Positions 1 to 5,871 of a stretch of 7,169 nucleotides of DNA are shown here, piece by piece. Source of the DNA: Desulfonema limicola (lineage in GTDB: Bacteria > Desulfobacterota > Desulfobacteria > Desulfobacterales > DYRC01); the NCBI GenBank assembly GCA_020718925.1, contig DYRC01000211.1:1-7169 (forward strand), read 5' to 3'. A program made the position numbers and the translations under genes. The notes under the pieces are model-generated. The model was not told the DNA's origin. It saw only the letters and a program-made list of their open reading frames with translations, and ran no database searches. Within the stretch, counting starts at the first letter, position 1; every line of letters begins with the position of its first letter.

Positions 1-33
1 ATACCTGTAAGCTTCAGTATCAGAAGCATTATC

Positions 34-1704
34 TTAGGAAACCATAATATGCCGCGATCTGGCTTTTGCTTCTTCAAGCTCTTCGCCCTGAATCACGGAG
101 CGGGTGTCTATGGTTACATTGACATAGCGGCGGGTTTCGCTGGTTTCCTCGGCTGTGATTTCAAGACGCCCTTCTTCATTGAGCTTGAAGGTGATTTCAA
201 TCGGCGTATTGGCTTTCAATCCTTTGGGAAGATCAAGAACCGCTGTTCCGATTTCAACGGCGTTGTTATACGGCGCGATGTTGTCACTGATTTCGTTTTC
301 CATGATTTTGATAGATGCGGCATCCTGATCGTCTATTGCGGTTCCGAATGATTTTCGGGCAAGCACCGGCACATCCGAGTTTTTCACAATCAGATTATAA
401 ACGATTTCTTTGTCGTTCTCGTCATGCGCCACCACGCCGAAGCTTTTACTGGTAACATTTTTGATTTTAATCTTGGCTTTGCGGACATCCGATACGCTGT
501 ATCCGGTATCATCCGCCACCAACTGTTCCACTTCATCCAGCAGAGAATCCAATTCCGTATCGTCAATATCTTCAAGTTCATCCACAGTTTTATTGGTCTT
601 TTTGGCGACCTGATCCATGAATTCTTCCTGAAGAAACAATTTCCACCCGTAAATCGCGGCACCTTTTGCGATAGCTTCATCCGGGTCAAACACTTTGGGC
701 GTTACGGAAAATTCCTGAGCTACGCGGGCAGAAACGCAAGGCATTCGGGTAGCGCCCCCGACCAGAATAATTTCATCAAACTTGGTATAGCCTTTTTTCA
801 GAGCTTCTCCGAGCATTTCATGCGTAAGACTGATGGTTCTTTCAAGCAAATCCTGAGTAATCATTTCAAACTGGGAGCGCTCCAGATTCGCTTTCACCCG
901 CTCACCGCCGTGTGTAACCAGAACCGGGGTTTTATCGCGCTGGCTCAATACTTTTTTGGATTTTTCAGCAGATAACTGCAAATCCTGCCATGTATCCGGG
1001 TCGTCAAGAATATCTTTTGCAATTCCGGTTGCCTTCTGAAATTCCTGCACCAGATAGGTTACGATCCTATCATCCCAGTCTTTGCCGCCAAGATTATGAT
1101 CACCGCCCGTGCATATCACTTCAATAGATTCTCCGGGCTTGATGTCAATCATCGTGATGTCAAATGTCCCACCGCCTAAATCATAGACCAGCACGACTTT
1201 TTCTTCGGCAACTTCCATTGAACCGTAAGCAATGGCTGCCGCAGTCGGTTCGTTGATAATCTGATGCACATTGAAGCCGCCGATTTCTCCGGCGCGGCGC
1301 GTGGCTTCGCGCTCATTGATACCGAAATACGCAGGACAGGTAATGACCAAATCGGTAATCTTTTCGCCTAACTGCTGTTCCGCATCCTGAACGACTTTTC
1401 GGATAACAAAGCTTGAAATTTCCTCTGCCCGATACGACCTGTCGTTATGCCTGAATAAGAAATTCGGCTCACCCATAGAGCGTTTGACAAAACTCACCAC
1501 ATCATTCGGGTACAACCGGGCGCTTTCTTTGGCAACTTCGCCGACCACCACGTTATCGCCGTCAAAAAATACAACGGACGGCGTTACCCGCTGATTTTCA
1601 GCATTGGGGATGACTACCGGCTTGCCATATTCATCCACATACGCAATCGAAGAATAGGTTGTTCCGAGGTCTATACCGAAGATTCGCTTGCTTTCCTTAC
1701 TCAT
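34..1704 (-). CDS. Short (lidless) Hsp70/DnaK-family chaperone with a linker insertion
   Basis: This is a 556-residue cytoplasmic Hsp70-family ATPase. The nucleotide-binding domain (about 7-353) is intact: phosphate-1 loop GIDLGTTYS (10-18), Lys59 at the position of the DnaK catalytic lysine, connect motif INEPTAAAIAYG (150-161), phosphate-2 motif DLGGGTFD (175-182) and adenosine motif LVGGATR (314-320). The beta substrate-binding domain starts near VTSKSFG (417-423) and ends near 535. Only a stub of the first lid helix follows, so the protein is about 80 residues shorter than E. coli DnaK (638) despite carrying an extra segment. Residues about 354-416 replace the short hydrophobic DVLLLD-type linker with an acidic, probably helical insert. 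The start ATG has an AGGA-type ribosome binding site (GTGAGGAA) and lies 13 bp after the GrpE-like gene, so the two are surely co-transcribed. It probably acts as a specialised client-binding Hsp70; its clients and J-protein are not visible. A premature stop in a longer gene is a less likely alternative. Bases 1-33 beyond the stop hold no certain feature. Confidence 0.95.
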   Translation of the reverse strand: MSKESKRIFGIDLGTTYSSIAYVDEYGKPVVIPNAENQRVTPSVVFFDGDNVVVGEVAKESARLYPNDVVSFVKRSMGEPNFLFRHNDRSYRAEEISSFVIRKVVQDAEQQLGEKITDLVITCPAYFGINEREATRRAGEIGGFNVHQIINEPTAAAIAYGSMEVAEEKVVLVYDLGGGTFDITMIDIKPGESIEVICTGGDHNLGGKDWDDRIVTYLVQEFQKATGIAKDILDDPDTWQDLQLSAEKSKKVLSQRDKTPVLVTHGGERVKANLERSQFEMITQDLLERTISLTHEMLGEALKKGYTKFDEIILVGGATRMPCVSARVAQEFSVTPKVFDPDEAIAKGAAIYGWKLFLQEEFMDQVAKKTNKTVDELEDIDDTELDSLLDEVEQLVADDTGYSVSDVRKAKIKIKNVTSKSFGVVAHDENDKEIVYNLIVKNSDVPVLARKSFGTAIDDQDAASIKIMENEISDNIAPYNNAVEIGTAVLDLPKGLKANTPIEITFKLNEEGRLEITAEETSETRRYVNVTIDTRSVIQGEELEEAKARSRHIMVS

Positions 1705-1717
1705 CAGAGTTCCTCAC

Positions 1718-2467
1718 TTATGTTTTAACGGCATCTGCCTGATATACATACACTGCCACCATTTCGGGGCGGATGACCTGCTCATCCCATTCATAGCCCG
1801 GACGCAGACTTTCTGCTACCATTTTATCTTTGGACAAATCATTGGTTTCTGCTTTTTTCAACATTCGCTGGCGTCTCGGATCAAAAATATTGTTATCGCA
1901 GGTAAATGTTCTGATTCCCTGACGGGAAAAAATATCTTCCAGATCAGACGGAATGCTTTCCATCAGGCTTAAAAGCTTTATCGGGTCTTTTTCAGAAAGC
2001 GGCAAAGAAGCATAATGACTTGTAAGCCGCCGGATGTTATCAATCACATAGATAATATCCATTACAAAATTTTTCAGATATTTTTTGAGCAGATCGTCTT
2101 TATATGCCTGAAGATCCTGATGGAGATTATCAATAATTTTGTCTTTATGAGCGTCATATTTCAATTTGCCCTGAAATTCTTTATCCAGATGCTCGGTTTT
2201 CTTTTCTACGTTGATAATATGCTCATAAAGCTTCAACAGCATAGAAATAATGGTGTCATCCGGAAGACTCTGCTCCGCGCTTTCCACCCGGCTCCGAACC
2301 TCTTTCAATTTTTCTTCCACCGCAGCCGGGAATAACGGCTCGTCAGGCACGACTTCCGTTTCTTCCGGTTCGATAATCTCTCCTGAGATGACAGACGGCT
2401 CGTCTTCAATCTCTGCTTCGCTGATCGAACCGGTATGATATTCGGTGGGTCCGGATTTATTATCCAT
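1718..2467 (-). CDS. grpE: GrpE-like nucleotide exchange factor
   Basis: This 249-residue protein is a likely ADP-release (nucleotide exchange) factor for the Hsp70 encoded immediately downstream. The C-terminal part matches the GrpE beta-wing pattern: FDP at 195-197, then GYEWDEQVIRP (224-234) and a hydrophobic VAVYVY end, matching the family pattern FDP..H...GY...LRPA.V.V. Upstream is a helical region (about 50-180) with the LDN-like segment VIDNIRRL (141-148), where GrpE has its four-helix-bundle/dimer helices. Residues 1-50 are acidic and low in complexity, as GrpE N-termini often are. It diverges from housekeeping GrpE: the usual FDPxxHEA stretch reads FDPRRQRM, and it is longer than E. 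coli GrpE (197). The start has a strong AAAGGAGG site and a consensus promoter upstream. I regard it as a paralog dedicated to the partner Hsp70; the symbol denotes family rather than proven orthology. Confidence 0.85.
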   Translation of the reverse strand: MDNKSGPTEYHTGSISEAEIEDEPSVISGEIIEPEETEVVPDEPLFPAAVEEKLKEVRSRVESAEQSLPDDTIISMLLKLYEHIINVEKKTEHLDKEFQGKLKYDAHKDKIIDNLHQDLQAYKDDLLKKYLKNFVMDIIYVIDNIRRLTSHYASLPLSEKDPIKLLSLMESIPSDLEDIFSRQGIRTFTCDNNIFDPRRQRMLKKAETNDLSKDKMVAESLRPGYEWDEQVIRPEMVAVYVYQADAVKT

Positions 2468-2475
2468 TGAACGCG

Positions 2476-2483
2476 CCTCCTTT
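2476..2483 (-). promoter_or_regulatory. Ribosome binding site of the GrpE-like gene
   Basis: On the minus strand the sequence AAAGGAGG lies 8 bases before the ATG at 2467-2465. It is a near-perfect Shine-Dalgarno sequence and fixes the start of the GrpE-like gene. Confidence 0.85.
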
Positions 2484-2507
2484 CAGTGAGTCTGTAATTT
2501 GAAAAAA

Positions 2508-2536
2508 ATTATAGGATAAAGCAATTGAAGTGTCAA
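2508..2536 (-). promoter_or_regulatory. Full-consensus sigma-70 promoter for the grpE-hsp70 pair
   Basis: Read on the minus strand, TTGACA (2536-2531) and TATAAT (2513-2508) are separated by exactly 17 bp. Both hexamers match the housekeeping sigma consensus in all six positions. The predicted transcription start is near 2501, giving a leader of about 34 bases before the GrpE-like ATG. I saw no CIRCE inverted repeat and no sigma-32-type elements in this intergenic region, so expression looks strong and constitutive unless a repressor binds here. Confidence 0.85.
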
Positions 2537-2560
2537 CTCTATTGTCCGATCTTTTTTTGC

Positions 2561-2589
2561 TTGATTATCATCGCTGTATATCATATAAA
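2561..2589 (+). promoter_or_regulatory. Predicted sigma-70 promoter for the chemoreceptor operon
   Basis: TTGATT (2561-2566, four of six consensus bases) and TATAAA (2584-2589, five of six) are separated by 17 bp. The predicted start near 2596 gives a leader of about 20 bases before the ATG at 2618. It diverges from the grpE promoter; the two -35 boxes are 24 bp apart (2537-2560), so a regulator bound between them could affect both units. Its position also argues against the upstream in-frame ATG at 2525, which would lie before the transcription start. Confidence 0.6.
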
Positions 2590-2617
2590 AACGCAGTGTG
2601 AAAATAAAAGGGAAAAT

Positions 2618-3985
2618 ATGACAGAGCCGGTTGAAAAAAAATATAACATTCTCAGTATCCGACATAAAATGAGCATACTGCTGGTGATTTTCAGCACAGC
2701 AATATTATCTGCGCTGGCAGCATTCAACTATACCTGCTTCCGTTCCCGATTGGCTGAAGAACTTGATACCCTTTCTCAACACACGATCTGGCGCATGTCG
2801 GAAAATCTGATGCTGCCGCTGTTTGATTTTGACGCCAAAAAAATCAACACCGTGCTGGCTGCCGAAATGAGGGAAAAACGAATCTTTGCCGTCCTTATCA
2901 GAAAGCCGGATAAGAATGACATTCTCTACGGCAGGCAGAGAAATGCAGCTTGGGAAATCACAGACGCAACGTCGGCGGTTTCAGGTGATTTTATCATGCA
3001 GCAGCAGAATATCGTCTATCAGAATAATCCGTTGGGGAAAATCGAAATTTATCTTACCCGGAAATTCATGCAGAACGAACTGTTCCGCTTACTGATTCCG
3101 AATCTTATCGCCATCTTTTTGGCGGATATTATTCTGGTGCTGTTTCTGCGCTGGGGATTGAAAAAGGTGATAGTAATGCCTATTTACAGAATATCAAAGC
3201 AATTGAATCAAGGCTCCGGCAAAGTTGCGGATGCGGCGATTCAGGTATCCCGAAGCAGTGAATCTCTGTCTCAAGCCACATCTGAACAGGCGGCGGCTTT
3301 GGAAGAAAGCTCTTCATCTATGGAGCAGTTATCGGCGATGGTTACTCAGAACACCGGAAATGCTGAAGATGCCAGCAGACTTGCGACCCAAGCGCGGGAA
3401 TTTGTCAATGAAGCCGGCGAATCCATGAAGCAGCTGAATGAATCCATGAGCGCGCTGTCAAGCGCATTTGAATCCACCTTTAAAATTATTCATAATATTG
3501 ACTCAATCGCTTTTCAGACCAACCTGCTGGCGTTGAATGCAGCGATTGAAGCAGCGCGGGCAGGAGACATCGGCGCGGGCTTTGCAGTCGTTGCTCAGGA
3601 AGTGAAAACCCTTGCGGGCAGCGTGTCTTCCGCAGCAAAAACCACTGCCGAGCTTATCACAGGCATGAACAGCCGCATCAGAGAAAGTGCATCCGGCGTT
3701 TCAAAAACTGCCGAAACACTTTCCACAGCAGCATCTGTTACTGAAAAGGTTTATGAACTTGTTGCGGAAATATCTCAGGCATCTTCCCAACAAAATACCA
3801 GTATCGGACAGGTGAATACCGTTATAGCGGAGATCAATCAGGCAGTTCAGCAGAATGTATCCGATGCACAGCAATCGGCTGCGGCTGCCTGTGAATTAAG
3901 CGATCAGGCGGCTCAGATTGATGAGTTGGCTGGGGATTTACTGCTTCTTGCGGGCGGAAAAAAGAATTATCAAGGAGGAAAATAA
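2618..3985 (+). CDS. Methyl-accepting chemotaxis protein (transmembrane chemoreceptor)
   Basis: This 455-residue inner-membrane receptor passes a signal to CheA/CheW. A short cytoplasmic N-terminus is followed by TM1 (about 18-38), a periplasmic sensor of about 115 residues (41-155) that may be a single Cache/PAS-like domain, and TM2 (about 157-178). The signalling hairpin is unmistakable: IAFQTNLLALNAAIEAARAG (297-316), then GFAVVAQEVKTLA (321-333). Glu/Gln-rich stretches on both helix arms (about 223-240 and 385-425) are candidate methylation regions. Only a HAMP-like first helix (MPIYRISKQLNQ, 187-198) follows TM2; a full HAMP of about 50 residues is absent. No C-terminal CheR/CheB-tethering pentapeptide (NWETF type) is present. 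I chose the ATG at 2618, which follows AAAAGGGAAAAT and the predicted promoter; an in-frame ATG at 2525 would add 31 residues. The gene heads a compact operon with the solute-binding protein. Its ligand is unknown. Confidence 0.95.
   Translation: MTEPVEKKYNILSIRHKMSILLVIFSTAILSALAAFNYTCFRSRLAEELDTLSQHTIWRMSENLMLPLFDFDAKKINTVLAAEMREKRIFAVLIRKPDKNDILYGRQRNAAWEITDATSAVSGDFIMQQQNIVYQNNPLGKIEIYLTRKFMQNELFRLLIPNLIAIFLADIILVLFLRWGLKKVIVMPIYRISKQLNQGSGKVADAAIQVSRSSESLSQATSEQAAALEESSSSMEQLSAMVTQNTGNAEDASRLATQAREFVNEAGESMKQLNESMSALSSAFESTFKIIHNIDSIAFQTNLLALNAAIEAARAGDIGAGFAVVAQEVKTLAGSVSSAAKTTAELITGMNSRIRESASGVSKTAETLSTAASVTEKVYELVAEISQASSQQNTSIGQVNTVIAEINQAVQQNVSDAQQSAAAACELSDQAAQIDELAGDLLLLAGGKKNYQGGK
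3972..3978 (+). promoter_or_regulatory. Ribosome binding site of the solute-binding protein gene, inside the chemoreceptor 3' end
   Basis: AAGGAGG lies six bases before the ATG at 3985 and within the last codons of the receptor (Q-G-G-K). The receptor stop TAA shares its last base with this ATG (TAATG), an arrangement typical of translational coupling by terminating ribosomes. Confidence 0.85.
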
Positions 3986-4755
3986 TGAAACGTTTACGGA
4001 TAATCGCATGTATGGGGATGCTGATGCTGTCTTCTTTGGCAGGCGCTGAACAAAAAATCAACATGATGACAGAGGACATTCCGCCGTTTAATTTTCTAAA
4101 AGACGGTGTTGTTCAGGGAATTTCAACAGACATATTGCTGCTGATGCTTGAAAAAGCCGGATATCCTGCGGATCGTTCTGCCATAAAGATACTGCCCTGG
4201 GCAAGAGCGTATCAGACGGTTCAGGAAGAACCCGGTTCAATGCTATACAGCATGGCAAAAACTGAGGAGCGTGAAAAACTCTTCAAATGGGTAGGTCCGA
4301 TTCAGGAAGTAAATATCGGGCTGGTGGCGTTAAAGAGTAGAAAAATTGTCATCAGCAAATTGGAAGACGCCAAGAAATATAAAATCGGCACGATCCGTGA
4401 AAATGCCACAGAACAATTCTTAATCAAAGCGGGTTTTGATGAAACTTCTTTAGACAGAATCGCGAATGCGGAGTTGAATATCAAAAAACTTCAGGCAGGC
4501 AGAGTGGATATGCTTGCGTTCAACATTCCGACCACCTATTATATGATGCTGCAAATGGGATTATCCTTAAAAGATTATGAGGTGGTTCACAGCCTCAAAA
4601 AAGTCTCTTTCAATTTTGCATTTCATAAAGACACCGATGATAAGCTGATTGAGAAATTAAACAGTATTCTGCTTGAATTGAAAAAGCCGGATGCAGCAGG
4701 TGAAAGTCCTTACAACCGCATTGTGAAAAAATACTTGGGAACGATCTTTGAATAA
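3985..4755 (+). CDS. Secreted family-3 solute-binding protein (SBP_bac_3-like), orphan
   Basis: This 256-residue periplasmic binding protein has a Sec signal peptide: basic MKRLR, hydrophobic core about 6-18, and probable cleavage after AGA at 19-21. The mature part follows the family-3 pattern: TEDIPPFNF (29-37) leading to the first ligand-contact region, GISTDILLLMLEKAGY (45-60), LPWARAYQ (70-77), and AKTEEREKLFKWVGPI (91-106). The second lobe includes YKIGTIREN (132-140) and the return segment LQAGRVDMLAF (169-179). The length is normal for the family. There is no lipobox: Cys9 lies inside the hydrophobic core, not at a cleavage site. No permease or ATPase gene accompanies it; instead it overlaps a chemoreceptor gene by one base. 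I infer that it binds a small molecule and either presents it to that receptor or senses independently of uptake. The LPWARAYQ/REKLFKWVGP subtype is not a clear amino-acid binder, so the ligand is left open. Confidence 0.88.
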   Translation: MKRLRIIACMGMLMLSSLAGAEQKINMMTEDIPPFNFLKDGVVQGISTDILLLMLEKAGYPADRSAIKILPWARAYQTVQEEPGSMLYSMAKTEEREKLFKWVGPIQEVNIGLVALKSRKIVISKLEDAKKYKIGTIRENATEQFLIKAGFDETSLDRIANAELNIKKLQAGRVDMLAFNIPTTYYMMLQMGLSLKDYEVVHSLKKVSFNFAFHKDTDDKLIEKLNSILLELKKPDAAGESPYNRIVKKYLGTIFE

Positions 4756-4767
4756 AGGCATAATATA

Positions 4768-5871
4768 ATGAAAACCCTTCAGATTGCGTTGGAAAAGCAA
4801 TATGCTGTTGAAAAAAATCTGACCAGAATCGCTCAGATTGCGCCGCAGGCAAAGATAGCAACATTTCGCATAGAAGAGCGTTATCCGCTTATCCGAAAGC
4901 TCAGAGGAATGTTGCGCCGGATTCTTCCGTATTCAGCATATCAGCCTTTGGAAAAATACCTTGATCCGTTTGCTGAATTGCAAACTTTAAGCTGGACCAA
5001 TCCGCCGATCAGGTCTTCTGAAATGAGTAATATTTTGCTGTTTCCGCCGGGGCTTGCGGGCAGCATTGGCGAACAATTGCTGAAAGAATATCCGCCTCAG
5101 TGGATTCATTCTGTTACCACCGGCGTTGATCGGATTTTACCGCTTGCAAAAAACGCAATATTAACCAGTTCCAAAGGCGTTCACAGCAAGCGCATTGCCG
5201 AATTTACGCTGGGGCTGATCTTTGCGATGGCAAAGAATATTGTGCAGCACACGCTTCAGACTTGTAACAAATTTTGGAAAAGCCTTCCGTCCCGGCAAAT
5301 CAGCGGTGCAAAACTCGGCATTGTGGGATTGGGCAGCATCGGCAGTGAAATTGCCCGGCTCGGCAAAACAGTGGGCATGGAAGTATGGGCGACTCGGCAA
5401 AATTCGGAAAAGCCTGATTTTGTTGATAAGATTCTTGCGCCGGAAGAACTCCCTCTCTTGCTCAAAGAATCGGATTATATCGTATTATCTGTTCCGCTTA
5501 CACCCAAAACCCGCCATCTTATCGGCGCAAAAGAACTGAGTCTGATGAAGCCATCTGCCTGTCTTATCAATATCTGCCGGGGGGCGGTGATTGATGAAGA
5601 CGCGCTCTATGATGCTTTGAAACATTCAAAGATTCACGGGGCATGTATTGATGTTTTCCTTGATGAAAAGCCGCTTCCCAGAAACAGCCGCTTTTATCAA
5701 TTGCCGAATCTGCTGATAACCGGTTTCAGCGCGTATTTTTCATCTGATTCGGTAGAGCAGGTCATGAACCTGTTTTTTGAAAATCTGAGACGGTTTTGTA
5801 ACAATGAAGAGTTGTTATCAGTTTCAACTCCCATCTCCGTTTCGGGGAGGGGCAGGGGAGGGGTTTTATGA
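4768..5871 (+). CDS. D-isomer-specific 2-hydroxyacid dehydrogenase-family protein lacking the catalytic His
   Basis: This 367-residue protein has the family's two-domain architecture. The nucleotide-binding motif is GLGSIG (187-192), followed 18 residues later by Arg210 where NAD-dependent members have Asp; this suggests NADP(H) preference. Family signatures continue with SDYIVLSVPLTPKTRHLIG (235-253) and INICRGAVIDEDAL (267-280). Of the catalytic triad, Arg271 and Glu300 (in DVFLDEKPLP, 295-304) are present with the usual 29-residue spacing. The usual TPH/TGH stretch reads TGFSA (318-322), so Phe320 replaces the acid/base His. The N-terminal domain (1-150) is divergent. Residues about 353-367, rich in Ser/Gly/Arg, are encoded by a G-rich palindromic element and look like an add-on tail. 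The gene starts 12 bp after the binding-protein stop with only a weak AAAGG site, and overlaps the glycosyltransferase by ATGA. The substrate is unknown; it may have altered chemistry or a binding role. Confidence 0.88.
   Translation: MKTLQIALEKQYAVEKNLTRIAQIAPQAKIATFRIEERYPLIRKLRGMLRRILPYSAYQPLEKYLDPFAELQTLSWTNPPIRSSEMSNILLFPPGLAGSIGEQLLKEYPPQWIHSVTTGVDRILPLAKNAILTSSKGVHSKRIAEFTLGLIFAMAKNIVQHTLQTCNKFWKSLPSRQISGAKLGIVGLGSIGSEIARLGKTVGMEVWATRQNSEKPDFVDKILAPEELPLLLKESDYIVLSVPLTPKTRHLIGAKELSLMKPSACLINICRGAVIDEDALYDALKHSKIHGACIDVFLDEKPLPRNSRFYQLPNLLITGFSAYFSSDSVEQVMNLFFENLRRFCNNEELLSVSTPISVSGRGRGGVL
5830..5863 (+). repeat. G-rich palindromic element with a G-quadruplex motif over the glycosyltransferase ribosome binding site
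   Basis: The pyrimidine-rich arm 5830-5839 can pair with 5843-5852 across a TTT loop (ten positions, one G-U pair and one A/G mismatch). The 9-base sequence GGGGAGGGG occurs twice in direct repeat (5844-5852 and 5855-5863), separated by CA. Together these make four G4 runs with loops of 1, 2 and 1 bases, a very strong G-quadruplex pattern on the coding (mRNA) strand. The second copy contains GGAGG (5857-5861), six bases before the glycosyltransferase ATG, so it is also the Shine-Dalgarno sequence. The base composition differs sharply from the flanks, which suggests an inserted dispersed repeat. Whether other copies exist in the genome cannot be seen here. Confidence 0.75.

Noticed and set aside
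424..975. 183-codon plus-strand open frame opposite the Hsp70 gene
   Set aside because: It is fully antisense to a well-supported gene, has no domain-like pattern or ribosome binding site, and is a codon-bias shadow.
2525..2617. Upstream ATG extending the chemoreceptor by 31 residues
   Set aside because: The extension has no Shine-Dalgarno sequence and overlaps both predicted promoters. The ATG at 2618 has a purine-rich site and fits the usual short N-terminus before TM1.
3834..4079. Minus-strand open frame across the chemoreceptor/binding-protein junction
   Set aside because: It is antisense to two solid genes with a shared operon junction and shows no independent support.
4764..4769. TATAAT hexamer just before the dehydrogenase gene
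   Set aside because: It overlaps the start codon itself and no -35-like sequence lies 16-18 bp upstream, so it cannot serve as a normal promoter for this gene.
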